Origin: JAAZMI01 sp964603615
GTDB lineage: Bacteria; Bacillota; Dethiobacteria; DTU022; UBA8154
Reading direction: 5' to 3'
DNA: 64,000 nucleotides
Assembly: GCA_964603615.1 (NCBI GenBank)
Contig: CAZRVU010000008.1
Location: 1 to 64,000 of the forward strand
In this document: positions 55,757 through 64,000 of the stretch, in pieces
Position numbering within the stretch: the first letter of the stretch is position 1
Layout of the letters: every line of letters begins with the position of its first letter
Position numbers and translations under genes: made by a program
Notes under the pieces: generated by a model
Seen by the model: the letters and a program-made list of their open reading frames with translations, nothing else
The model's database searches: none
What the model was told of the DNA's origin: nothing

Positions 55757-56536
55757 ATGTATAATCCCGGAGAAACTCACTATACTTCAGGGATAAAAAA
55801 GGCTGCGGAGGAGATCGCTTTGGGCGGTGTTGTGGTGTTGACGGGATCAGGCATATCGGTATCTAGCGGGATCATGCCTTTTCGCGGGCCGGGGGGTCTG
55901 TGGGAGAAATATGATCCGGAAGAGGTAGCCCACATTGACAATTTTAAACGCAACCCCCTTTACTCTTGGACGATGCTCAAGGAGATGGTGGAAGTTGTTG
56001 AAAAAGCACTTCCCAACGCCACACACTATTCCCTAGCTCAAATGGAAAAAATGGGTCTTGTGCAATGTGTTATCACACAAAATGTAGACGGTTTACATCA
56101 AAAGGCGGGCAGTAAAGTGGTCATTGAGTTTCATGGGAATACCAGTATGTTGCTTTGCCTTGGATGTGAAGCTATTTTCCCCGCACGTGAAATTAGCCTC
56201 GACGTTTTACCTCCTTATTGTCCCTTATGCGGAAGTCTGCTCAAGCCAGGTGCTGTATTTTTTGGGGAACCAATACCACAAGCTGCTTTATGGCAAGCGC
56301 AGATCAATGTACAGCAATGCAGGGTCATGCTCGTTATCGGCACTTCGGGGGCGGTAGAGCCGGCAGCCGGTTTGCCTTCGGTTGCTAAGGAAAGGGGTGC
56401 CTATATCATTGAGGTCAACCCCGAACCTTCTTTGTTTACCTCTTATACCACAGATCTTTTTTTACGGGGAAAAGCAGAGAAGATTTTGCCTTTGCTTTTG
56501 GATAGTTTACATGAAAAAGAATGGTTTGCAAGGTAA
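55757..56536 (+). CDS. NAD-dependent protein deacylase (Sir2 family)
   Basis: A 259-residue sirtuin. The NAD-binding motif reads GSGISVSSGIMPFRG, a mild variant of GAGISxxSGIPxFRG. TQNVDGLHQKAG and EFHGN carry the catalytic His. Zinc cysteines are CLGC and CPLC. IGTSGAVEPAAG and IEVNPEPS complete the Rossmann fold. ATG 55757 is preferred, since GGAGG lies nine bases before it; an upstream ATG at 55736 precedes that site. Confidence 0.92.
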   Translation: MYNPGETHYTSGIKKAAEEIALGGVVVLTGSGISVSSGIMPFRGPGGLWEKYDPEEVAHIDNFKRNPLYSWTMLKEMVEVVEKALPNATHYSLAQMEKMGLVQCVITQNVDGLHQKAGSKVVIEFHGNTSMLLCLGCEAIFPAREISLDVLPPYCPLCGSLLKPGAVFFGEPIPQAALWQAQINVQQCRVMLVIGTSGAVEPAAGLPSVAKERGAYIIEVNPEPSLFTSYTTDLFLRGKAEKILPLLLDSLHEKEWFAR

Positions 56537-56846
56537 ATGGCGTTGCTTTGTTAATATCCCGAAAGTACATACTGGAATAATTTTCATTTTTACGCTGGTA
56601 CCACTCCCCAAAGGGCGGTATGGAATTTACCCTGAAAATAATGGTTTAAATTTTTTGTCCCGCTGGTCATGCCCCCATTATGTGGGAACATAATTAGCGG
56701 GACTACTTGCAGGAAAGAAGCTCAAAAATGCTCTGCCAGCGCCACCGGGAGATCGTTGGCGGATAAAAACCCTGCTTCCAGGTTAAGCTAAATAATAAAT
56801 AAGTATTAGGAAACAAAGCCTGGCAGGAGGGTAGTTAAAAATAATC
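56537..56846. other. Intergenic region with a GC-rich inverted repeat
   Basis: No gene. GTCCCGCT (56657-56664) and AGCGGGAC (56696-56703) form an 8-bp stem around an inner CCCA/TGGG pair. No T run follows. Could be a leader or a protein-binding element. Confidence 0.4.
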
Positions 56847-57074
56847 GTGGCCAAAGGAAAAAAGAAAAAAAGAAAACTAAAAGTAGAAAACGGGTTAAAC
56901 GAATTAAATGCAATGAACAGGTTAAATGGGCTGAAGGAGGAAGTTGCGCGGGAGCTGGGATTGGATGATGATATTGCGCGCCGGGGTTGGGCCAATTTAA
57001 CTTCGCGTGAAACGGGGAAAATCGGCGGTCATATGGCGCAAAGAATAATAAAAAGAAAAAAGATCAAAAAATAA
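56847..57074 (+). CDS. Alpha/beta-type small acid-soluble spore protein-like
   Basis: A 75-residue basic protein. VARELGLDDDIARRGWANL and TSRETGKIGGHMAQR follow the alpha/beta SASP pattern, preceded by a lysine-rich N-terminus longer than usual. Such proteins coat spore DNA and protect it. The start is GTG with GGAGGG upstream; a strong terminator lies about 100 bases downstream. It indicates a spore former. Confidence 0.85.
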   Translation: MAKGKKKKRKLKVENGLNELNAMNRLNGLKEEVARELGLDDDIARRGWANLTSRETGKIGGHMAQRIIKRKKIKK

Positions 57075-57170
57075 TTTTAATTTTTTTAAATATTAGCAGG
57101 ACTTTTTTTAATTATGGCGAATAGTTTAAATAATAACACAGTTAAACCTAACCTCCTACAAAATATATTT

Positions 57171-57202
57171 AACAGGGGATTGCCTATCCCCTGTTTTTTT
57201 TT
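57171..57202 (+). terminator. Rho-independent terminator
   Basis: AACAGGGGAT (57171-57180), loop TGCCT, complement ATCCCCTGTT (57186-57195), then T tract to 57202. It closes the spore-protein transcript. Confidence 0.93.
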
Positions 57203-57418
57203 GACTGATGAAACTAACAAGTTTTTCAATAGAAGGTTTGCTTATATTTCTTCTTTGGATCTAGTAATGACAAATATTTACCTGGATAGACTTTGATTTT
57301 TACACATCTGTTTTCTAGCGGGTTAAGGTTTGTGTTTTGTTCCAAGCAGTTACAAATAATCTGATATAATGGAATCAGAGGAATTAAATAAAATATGCTT
57401 AGACAGGGAGGCAGAGGT

Positions 57419-58693
57419 GTGCGTTTTAATGTGGCAAATTATTTGAAAGAATTTTCCTTACAAGAAAACATAACCTTGGGCTTAGAGCAAGGGGAGCTGG
57501 CTTTGGCAGCACCAGCTAACAGGACAACCAGGGTTGAGTATTTACAGCTTGGTGACAGACGTATAGCTAAGTACATAAATGAATTTTGGACTGCCAGGCA
57601 ACGCCAGGCTGCACCTTTGCAGGAAATATCTTACCGCGCTTGCTTCAAGCCTCAACTGCCGCGGTTTTTTATTGAGCTTTTTACTAGGGGAGGTGATCTC
57701 GTTTATGACCCCTTTAGCGGCAGGGGGACGACGGTTTTAGAAGCAGGGCTGCTGGGGCGAAGAGTTGTTTCTAATGATATCAATCCCCTGAGCAGGATTC
57801 TTGCCGAGCCGCGCTTTTCACTTCCTGCTTTAGATGCACTTAAAAAAAGGCTGGCAGGGATCCCCGTTGATTACAATTTCCGTGCGGAAAAGGATCTTTC
57901 CATGTTTTATGAGCAGCGGACGGCAGCGGAGATCATCTCCCTAAGGAAATATCTTGAAAAGCGGAAAAAAAATGCTACCGAAGACAACCTGGACCGCTGG
58001 ATTCGCATGGTGGCGACAAACAGATTAACCGGCCATTCCCCCGGGTTTTTTTCTGTTTATACCCTCCCACCAAACCAGGCGGTTTCTCCGGAGCGTCAGG
58101 TTAAAATAAATAAACAAAGAAAGCAGAAGCCCCCCTACCGCAATACGCAGCAAATTATTTTAAAAAAATCCCGCCGCCTACTCCGCAATTTAACTTTTAA
58201 GCAGGTGCAGAATCTGCAAAGAGCGGCTAGCACTGCTCTTTTTTTAGAAAAAGAAGCACACTCCACGCCGGAGATATGCTCAGATTCTGTGCGCTTGACG
58301 GTTACATCGCCGCCCTTTTTGGACATTGTACAGTATTCTAGCGATAACTGGCTGCGCTGCTGGTTTAATGCCTTGGATATGCAAAAAATTGAGGCCGGAA
58401 TGACGATCTCCCGTAAGCTTGAAGGCTGGATGGCTGTCATGGGTAAGGTATTTAAAGAGCTGTTGCGCATCACACAAAAAGGGGGTTGGGTTGCCTTCGA
58501 AGTTGGTGAGATCCGCCGCGGCAAAATCAATCTGGAGGAGCACGTGGTGCCGCTGGGCCTGGCCGCTGGTTTTGCTTGCGAAGGCATATTGATCAATAAA
58601 CAAGAATTTACAAAAACCTCCAATATTTGGGGAGTAAACAACAATCGCTCTGGCACAAACACTAACCGTATTGTATTGTTCCAAAAACGATAG
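57419..58693 (+). CDS. DNA methyltransferase (amino-methylating, orphan)
   Basis: A 424-residue SAM-dependent DNA methylase. DPFSGRGTT (about 97-105) is the SAM-binding motif, followed by SNDINP. TSPPF (about 297) is the catalytic motif, of the type seen in N4-cytosine and some N6-adenine enzymes. The order (SAM motif first, catalytic motif second) is opposite to that of typical enzymes using DPFxGSGTT. No restriction endonuclease gene is adjacent. GTG 57419 is chosen because GGGAGG ends seven bases upstream; an ATG at 57395 precedes this site. Confidence 0.82.
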   Translation: MRFNVANYLKEFSLQENITLGLEQGELALAAPANRTTRVEYLQLGDRRIAKYINEFWTARQRQAAPLQEISYRACFKPQLPRFFIELFTRGGDLVYDPFSGRGTTVLEAGLLGRRVVSNDINPLSRILAEPRFSLPALDALKKRLAGIPVDYNFRAEKDLSMFYEQRTAAEIISLRKYLEKRKKNATEDNLDRWIRMVATNRLTGHSPGFFSVYTLPPNQAVSPERQVKINKQRKQKPPYRNTQQIILKKSRRLLRNLTFKQVQNLQRAASTALFLEKEAHSTPEICSDSVRLTVTSPPFLDIVQYSSDNWLRCWFNALDMQKIEAGMTISRKLEGWMAVMGKVFKELLRITQKGGWVAFEVGEIRRGKINLEEHVVPLGLAAGFACEGILINKQEFTKTSNIWGVNNNRSGTNTNRIVLFQKR

Positions 58694-58698
58694 TATAG

Positions 58699-58782
58699 AT
58701 GATTCCACTGCAAAAATTACATTCTGCTGCATAAAACGAAATTTGCTTGGCGGGAGCTGTAAAAATCAGCCCATGAAGACGC
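58699..58782. repeat. Direct repeat, copy 1, upstream of the sigma-54 activator
   Basis: An 84-base segment recurs at 60362-60446 with two substitutions and one extra base. The two copies flank the sigma-54 activator gene. Possible common regulatory site, recombination footprint or small mobile element. Confidence 0.9.
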
Positions 58783-58803
58783 TACGGTAGGATAGATAAA
58801 TAT

Positions 58804-58849
<46 letters not shown>

Positions 58850-58850
<1 letters not shown>

Positions 58851-60328
58851 TGTTTTTTGTGGATAATAAAAAAAGACAGTTGACGGATTACAGGCAGGAA
58901 GAGGAGGAATTGGAGCATCTCCGCCATCAACTACGCAAAGTGGATGCTGCCTTTGAGTACTGTCATACGGGGATCAGCATCGTTGACAAGCAAGGCAGAG
59001 TGTTGCGCTCCAACCCGGCTATGCAGAACCTCTTGCAGTTGTCTGTTAACGAATACGTGGGCAAAAAAATGTCCGACCTGGTCAAGGAGGGCGTTTTCAA
59101 TATCAGCGTTTCGGAAAGAGTCATCTCTTCTGGCCAGCCCGTTAACATTCTACAAGAGATCAAAACAGGGACAAAGTGCCTGACCATTGGTATCCCGGTC
59201 TTTAGCGATGGTGGCGAGCTGGAGTTGGTGATTGTCAGTAGCCATGATGTTACCGAACTTTACTCGCTCAGGGAGAGGTTAAAACAATCCCAGAAACTAG
59301 TTGATAGCTATAAAGCCGAACTTGCCGGCATCTCCTTTATCGAGATGCAGAAAAAGGATATTATTGCACGGAGCAAAAAAATGCAGGAAATCCTGGAGTT
59401 GGCGCGCAAATTAGCGAATGTAGACACCACTGTTTTAATTTTAGGGGAGTCTGGTGTAGGCAAAGAGATTGTGGCCAGATTGTTGCATAAAGCCAATCAA
59501 CAACGTGCCCAACAAGCTTTCATTACGATCAATTGTGGGGCGATTCCCAGGGATTTGCTGGAGGCGGAGTTGTTTGGTTATGAACATGGTGCTTTTACCG
59601 GGGCGGCCAGGGAGGGCAAATCCGGCATGTTTGAGCTGGCCGACGGCGGCAGTATCCTGCTGGACGAAGTTGCTGAATTACCACTCGATTTGCAGGTGAA
59701 GCTGCTGCGTGTTTTGCAGGAAAAGGAGTTTACGAGGGTGGGCGGTTCAAAAACAATCAAGACAGATGTCCGGATTATCGCTGCCACTAACAAGGATTTA
59801 TTGGAACTTGTCAACAAGGGCCTTTTCCGCAAGGATCTTTACTACCGCTTGAATGTCGTGCCTTTGGAGGTACCACCCCTGCGCGTAAGGAAAGAAGATA
59901 TTTTACCGCTAGCCACCCACTATCTTGGAAAAATAAACCACAAATACGGTCAAGATAAGGTTTTGTCGGCAGATTTAATCGATGTTATGGAGAATTATGA
60001 TTGGCCGGGTAATGTCCGGGAATTGATGAATGTTTTAGAGAGAATGGTAGTGACGACTGAAGGCAATATTCTACAGGCCGGGGATTTTCCGGTGGGCAAT
60101 AATGCCTTTGCGGGAAAAATTCGCTCTTCTATGTTTCGTAACGATTATTTAAACCATAGTTTATTCAAAGCAAACAGCTTGCAGGGAATTCTAGAAGAAA
60201 TAGAACAATCTGTAATTGCCGATGTTCTAGAAAACAGTAGGACTACGGCTCTAGCTGCTAGAAGTTTGGGGATCAGTCGCTCCACGCTTGCCCGCAAAAT
60301 GCGCAGGTACGGGCTAAAGAGACGCTAG
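58850..60328 (+). CDS. PAS-domain sigma-54 dependent transcriptional activator
   Basis: A 492-residue enhancer-binding protein. A coiled N-terminus leads to a PAS sensor (about 30-135). The AAA+ domain has Walker A GESGVGKE (199-206), GAFTGA (247-252, sigma-54 contact) and Walker B GGSILLDE (266-273). The C-terminal Fis-type HTH is about 460-490 (ALAARSLGISRSTLARKMRRYG). The start is GTG 58850 at the edge of an AAAG microsatellite; GTG 58859 is an alternative. It probably controls the sigma-54 promoter before the dehydrogenase at 62661 and possibly the MFS gene. Confidence 0.92.
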
Positions 60329-60361
60329 ATGACCCTATTAGTCCGGGGATATTCGTATGTT

Positions 60362-60446
60362 ATGATCCCACTGCAAAAATTACATTCTTCTGCATAAAAC
60401 GAAATTTGCTTGGGCGGGAGCTGTAAAAATCAGCCCATGAAGACGC
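60362..60446. repeat. Direct repeat, copy 2, downstream of the sigma-54 activator
   Basis: The 85-base near-copy of 58699-58782, about 220 bases upstream of the MFS transporter start. Confidence 0.9.
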
Positions 60447-60460
60447 CGCAATTTTGAAGC

Positions 60461-60483
60461 AAAAATGGCAGGACACCATTTTT
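60461..60483 (+). terminator. Probable terminator after the activator gene
   Basis: AAAAATGG (60461-60468) pairs with CCATTTTT (60476-60483), which itself supplies the T tail. It lies 133 bases after the stop. Confidence 0.5.
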
Positions 60484-60668
60484 AGGGCCTTTTGAAGAGG
60501 ACGTTCGATGGGCCCGGGCGAAAAATTGTCAGTCGAAGGGATGCTGGCTTCAGCGCACGCCTTGCAAATAGAATTTATGCAGTAAAATCATATTGTTGGT
60601 CTTGCGGCAAAGGATAGCGTTGCGCGTTGCTATGGTTTAATTTAAATATGAAGGTATGGGGGCCAACG

Positions 60669-62144
60669 GTGGATATTGAACAGTATAAAACAACCCGGAC
60701 TCACCAAAGTGGCAATAAGAGCCGTCAAAGGGTTCATATTGAAAAACACAGGGCAACCCGGGCCTGGTTGATGTGGAGCGTGTTGGCCGTTGCTTTTATG
60801 ATTGTTTTAGTGCACCGGGTTTCACCGGGCATCCTTCTGGACTGCTTGATTGCCGACTTTAGAATACAGGAAGCAGCGGTAGCTGGTACCTTGGCAGGGA
60901 TGTACTCTATAATTTATTGTATAATGCAGATCCCGGCGGGACTGTTAGCAGATTTCTGGGGCCCCCGCAAAACCGTGACTACCGGCATGTTGGTGGCCGG
61001 TTTGGGTTCGCTGCTTTTTGCTTTGGCTCCAAACTTATTTTACGCATTTATCGGGCGGGGAGTCATCGGCCTGGGCGTTGCCGTTGTCCTCGTTTCTAAT
61101 TTAAAATTTTTGACATTTTGGTTTAAACCATCCCAGTTTACTACAATGACCGGGCTGACCATGTTGGTGGGCAATTTGGGGGGAGTTTTGGCGACCTCAC
61201 CGCTAGCTTTTTCAGTCCAAGTGCTGGGTTGGCGGGGATCTCACCTCTTGATCGGTGCGGCTACTTTCTGTATAGCTGCCTTATGCTGGTTTTTAGTACT
61301 CGATCGTTCTCCCATAGGGCAGGGGGGGGCCGGTAATCCGGGGAAAATCTACGTGTCAAGTAACCATCTAGATAATAAAAAAGGGGAAACTCCGGCCCTG
61401 GGCTGGCAAGAGTACCCCAGGGCCCTAAAAACTGTTTTAAAAAACCCCCATAATTTACCTCTTTTTAGCACATTTTTTGGTATTTACGGTACCTTGCTTG
61501 CTTTTTCCGGTGCCTGGGGGGCACCTTACCTTAGAGATGTTTATGGTTTTACCAGGCAGGAAGCTGCTAAATATTTACTGGCGGTGGCTGCCGGCATCAG
61601 CCTGGGTTATTTTCTGATCGGTTTTATCTCTGATAAAGTTTCCCGGCGCAAATGGCCTAGCCTTCTGTTTTTTGCTCTGTACATTTTAACCTGGGCCGTT
61701 ATAATATGTTGGGAAAAAGGTAGACCGCCTGTTTATGCCCTGTACCCGTTGTTTTTTATAATGGGGATTGCGGGAACAGCCAATGTTCCTCATTTTGGTT
61801 CGGCCAAGGAATTGAACGACCCGGCCTATTCTGGATTGGCAGTTGGCGTTGTGAATGTCGGTGCTTTTGCAGGGGCTGCTATCCTGCAACCGTTATGGGG
61901 CTACATTTTGGACTGGAAAAAACACAGTATGGGAACGCTGGAAAAGATGAGAGCGCTGGATATGCTGGAAGCGCATACCTACCCGCTGGAAGCCTACCGT
62001 TTTCTTTTTATCCTTTGTTTAATTTTCCTTTTATTTTGTTTTGGCCTGGCCTTGAGCATTAAGGAAACCAGGGGTTGCAATATTGTCGTGCAAAGCAAGT
62101 CGTCAATTGCAGGGCATGACGAGTGCCGCAAAACTTCGTCTTAG
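60669..62144 (+). CDS. MFS transporter
   Basis: A 491-residue major facilitator with twelve predicted membrane segments. ADFWGPRKTVTTG in the first cytoplasmic loop is the MFS motif-A region, and a charged loop (residues about 205-235) separates the halves. GTG 60669 is favoured because GGGGG ends eight bases upstream; ATG 60648 and ATG 60627 in the same frame lack a ribosome site. It lies between a sigma-54 activator and an acyl-semialdehyde dehydrogenase, so it may import the substrate of that pathway. Confidence 0.85.
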   Translation: MDIEQYKTTRTHQSGNKSRQRVHIEKHRATRAWLMWSVLAVAFMIVLVHRVSPGILLDCLIADFRIQEAAVAGTLAGMYSIIYCIMQIPAGLLADFWGPRKTVTTGMLVAGLGSLLFALAPNLFYAFIGRGVIGLGVAVVLVSNLKFLTFWFKPSQFTTMTGLTMLVGNLGGVLATSPLAFSVQVLGWRGSHLLIGAATFCIAALCWFLVLDRSPIGQGGAGNPGKIYVSSNHLDNKKGETPALGWQEYPRALKTVLKNPHNLPLFSTFFGIYGTLLAFSGAWGAPYLRDVYGFTRQEAAKYLLAVAAGISLGYFLIGFISDKVSRRKWPSLLFFALYILTWAVIICWEKGRPPVYALYPLFFIMGIAGTANVPHFGSAKELNDPAYSGLAVGVVNVGAFAGAAILQPLWGYILDWKKHSMGTLEKMRALDMLEAHTYPLEAYRFLFILCLIFLLFCFGLALSIKETRGCNIVVQSKSSIAGHDECRKTSS

Positions 62145-62256
62145 CTGATGTTCCAATTGCTAAGCATAACGGGCCTTAAATTCAGGGTCCGGTCCGGTAT
62201 TATTTCCAACATAAGGAGCAGGCTGGAAAGAAACTATGGTGTCATCTATGCGGCAA

Positions 62257-62296
62257 TGTGTTAAGTGTGATACATAATTGTGTTACATTTGACACA
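62257..62296 (+). promoter_or_regulatory. Twin activator-binding sites (candidate UAS)
   Basis: Two copies of TGTGTTA-N4-TGAYACA at 62257-62274 and 62279-62296, offset 22 bases (about two helical turns) and about 190-230 bases upstream of the sigma-54 promoter: the normal layout for an enhancer-binding protein. Confidence 0.7.
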
Positions 62297-62485
62297 TTTT
62301 TATGAAATAACCAAACGCAATGAAAAAATAAATGATCTTTATTTTAAATGCACATTATTGCCTGTATTTATTTGTGCTTTTTTATAATGCAATTTTATGC
62401 CAGGATGGCTTTAAAATGGTGTTATATGAATGCCTGAAAAGAAAAAATAATTGTTTTTTAAAATTGCGCTTAAATATTAAAACAA

Positions 62486-62503
62486 TTGGTACAATTATTG
62501 CAG
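62486..62503 (+). promoter_or_regulatory. Sigma-54 promoter (-24/-12)
   Basis: TTGGTAC then five bases then TTGCAG: GG (62488-62489) and GC (62500-62501) are separated by exactly ten bases, as required for sigma-54. It is 158 bases before the dehydrogenase ATG. Confidence 0.75.
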
Positions 62504-62660
62504 TTATAATTGGGTAGATGGTGACGGTATAAAGGTAGGGGCTGGGATAAAAATTTAGGAGTAATCAGGATAATTAGGGTAACTATAAAAAATTGCTTGT
62601 GTGGCACTTTTAAAGACAAAATAGCCAAAACATAAAAGATAAGAAAGGGGAGCTCTAAAA

Positions 62661-64000
62661 ATGGCTATACTACCAGAAGTTAATAAGTACTATGGAAAAC
62701 AAAAATTATTCATTGATGGGGAATGGGTAGATTCAGAATCCACGGTAGTAAACAAAAATCCTAACCCGGCTACAGGTGAAATTATTTCCGAATATCCTAC
62801 GGCCACCTCGAAAGAAGCACGTGCTGCTGTAGAGGCAGCGCACCGTGCTTTTCAAACCTGGAAGGATTTCCCTTTGCGGGAACGGGCCCGCCTGCTTTTT
62901 GATATGCGGGCTAAGTTTGAGGAGCACTATAATATGCTTTGCCGTGTTCTTAGTCAGGATCATGGTCGCACGATTGGTGAAGCAGAGGGATCTGTGCGCA
63001 GAGTGATTGAAAACATTGAATCGGCTTGCTCGGCTCTTTACGGCCTGGTTAAAGAAAATGAGCATGTCATGCAGTTGGCCAATGGCATTGACCAATCTTT
63101 GATCTGGGAACCACTGGGGGCTTTTTTAATTATAACTCCCGGTAATATCCCCATGCATGCCTGGTCCTCCTTCGTGCCTTATGCCTTAGCTGCTGGCTGC
63201 ACCATCGTTTTTAGCCCTAGTTGGCAGAACCCTGTTGCTGCGGAATACGTCTCGCGGGTAGCCCAAAAGGTTGGCTTTCCCCCCGGCGTCATTAATGTCA
63301 TTCATGGCGGTCCGCAGATCAACCAGGAAATTTTGAACCAACCGGAGATCAAAGGCGTGGGCTTTATCGGTTCCAGCCGGGTTGGCCATGAACTTTTTGA
63401 GCTTTGCGGTAAATTGAAAAAAACTTCCTCCATCAACGGTAACGGTAAAAACCATATTGTTATCATGCCTGATGCCGATTTCGAACAGGGCATCCAGTGG
63501 ATGTTAAGGGCTTGTTTCGGCATGAGCGGGCAGCGCTGCCTTGGCGTGGATAATGTGGTAATCGTCGGCGATATCTACGATAAAGTGAAAAATCTGTTTA
63601 AAGAAGCGGCGGCAGCTATGAAGCTAGGTTATGGACTCAATGAGAAGACCGATTTAGGGCCGATGACTACCCTGGCGGGCAAGGAAAAGGTGATCCGCTG
63701 GATCGATGCTGCCCTGGGCGAAGGTGCCAAGATCGTTCTCGATGGCCGCAATCCCAAAGTAGAGGGTTATCCGAACGGCTTTTTCCTGGGCCCGACGATT
63801 CTAGAGGACGTGCAGATTGATATGACAATGGCCCAACAGGAAGCTTTCGGGCCGGTATCTGCCTTGATCAGAGGTGAAAGCTTGGAGCAGGCTATCGAAT
63901 GGATTAACACCAAAACCAATTTAGGACATTCGGCCTGTATTCTGACCAGAAGTGGCGAAAACGCACGTAAATTTGTCCGGGAGGTAAACGTGGGCAATGT
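62661..64000 (+). CDS. CoA-acylating methylmalonate-semialdehyde dehydrogenase-like (aldehyde dehydrogenase), cut by window end
   Basis: 446 codons are visible with no stop before base 64000. The ATG is preceded by AAGGGGAG. Motifs are FIDGEWVDS, TPGNIP, GFIGSSRVG and SINGNGKNHIVIMPDAD. The last has Lys-Asn-His where most aldehyde dehydrogenases have the general-base Glu, as in CoA-acylating methylmalonate-semialdehyde dehydrogenases. The catalytic Cys293 is in SGQRCLG. The usual cofactor-binding KPSE reads FSPSW. Likely role: oxidation of a malonate- or propionate-type semialdehyde to the acyl-CoA. It is preceded by a sigma-54 promoter. Confidence 0.88.
   Translation, partial: MAILPEVNKYYGKQKLFIDGEWVDSESTVVNKNPNPATGEIISEYPTATSKEARAAVEAAHRAFQTWKDFPLRERARLLFDMRAKFEEHYNMLCRVLSQDHGRTIGEAEGSVRRVIENIESACSALYGLVKENEHVMQLANGIDQSLIWEPLGAFLIITPGNIPMHAWSSFVPYALAAGCTIVFSPSWQNPVAAEYVSRVAQKVGFPPGVINVIHGGPQINQEILNQPEIKGVGFIGSSRVGHELFELCGKLKKTSSINGNGKNHIVIMPDADFEQGIQWMLRACFGMSGQRCLGVDNVVIVGDIYDKVKNLFKEAAAAMKLGYGLNEKTDLGPMTTLAGKEKVIRWIDAALGEGAKIVLDGRNPKVEGYPNGFFLGPTILEDVQIDMTMAQQEAFGPVSALIRGESLEQAIEWINTKTNLGHSACILTRSGENARKFVREVNVGN

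Larger units (their letters stand above)
62145..62660 (+). other. 516-base regulatory intergenic region before the dehydrogenase
   Basis: No gene. It carries two tandem 18-base imperfect palindromes (62257-62296) and a sigma-54 promoter (62486-62503), listed separately. A short open frame at 62332-62517 overlaps the promoter and has no ribosome site. Confidence 0.6.

Noticed and set aside
57114..57296. 60-codon open frame after the spore protein gene
   Set aside because: It spans the strong terminator at 57171-57202 and has no ribosome site or known motif.
62332..62517. 61-codon open frame upstream of the dehydrogenase
   Set aside because: It overlaps the sigma-54 promoter, has AT-driven composition and no ribosome site.

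Overview
The window reads as a chromosomal segment of an anaerobic, spore-forming Firmicute, most likely class Clostridia. Supporting signs are a small acid-soluble spore protein, an L27 precursor with the Firmicute N-terminal extension next to its Prp protease, the rplU-prp-rpmA-obgE-nadD-yqeK-LCP-rsfS gene order, strong GGAGG ribosome binding sites, frequent TTG/GTG starts, a stand-alone molybdopterin oxidoreductase, TRAP transporters and sigma-54 control. I see no tRNA or rRNA gene. Species cannot be named from the sequence.

Layout. 1-9.9 kb: end of a TRAP permease, a molybdopterin oxidoreductase, a flavin disulfide-type reductase, a 10-TM metal exporter-like protein, a DEAD-box helicase, and two parallel pairs of cold-shock protein plus HD hydrolase that look duplicated. 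9.96-19.6 kb: one very large CRISPR array (147 repeats and 146 spacers by my hand count). Its reverse complement ends in ATTGAAAC, so it is transcribed leftward from a leader at 19.6-19.8 kb. 19.8-40.2 kb: one leftward block of cas genes. In transcription order it runs csx15, cas6, a Card1-like CARF nuclease, cas10, a small RAMP, csx10, a double RAMP, csx19, a large RAMP and a CARF-like (Cas_NE0113-type)-HTH protein, which together form a type III-D module with cyclic-oligoadenylate signalling parts. It continues with cas8b, cas7, cas5, cas3, cas4, cas1 and cas2, a type I-B module with adaptation genes. Only one cas6, one cas1-cas2 pair and one array are visible, so both effector modules probably share them. 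40.2-41.4 kb: non-coding DNA with several repeats. 41.4-49.3 kb: a sugar nucleotidyltransferase/phosphomutase fusion, an acyl-CoA ligase, a TAXI-TRAP transporter and an Rrf2 regulator. 49.4-57.1 kb: ribosomal and GTPase genes, LCP protein, rsfS, sirtuin, spore protein. 57.4-64 kb: a DNA methyltransferase, a PAS sigma-54 activator, an MFS transporter and a methylmalonate-semialdehyde-type dehydrogenase cut by the window end, which sits behind a clear sigma-54 promoter.

Two runs of 100 N (29189-29288 and 32570-32669) are each flanked by the same 55 bases on both sides. If each gap and one duplicate are removed, two apparently broken cas genes become intact, so both gaps look like assembly artefacts.

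The most interesting material is the joined III-D/I-B locus: a Cas10 with EGDD and no HD domain, a Card1-like protein with an altered nuclease motif, a CARF-like HTH protein exactly at the junction of the two effector modules, and an array whose spacers record repeated and overlapping sampling of the same targets. Two of these overlaps let a TCN-type PAM be read from the array itself.
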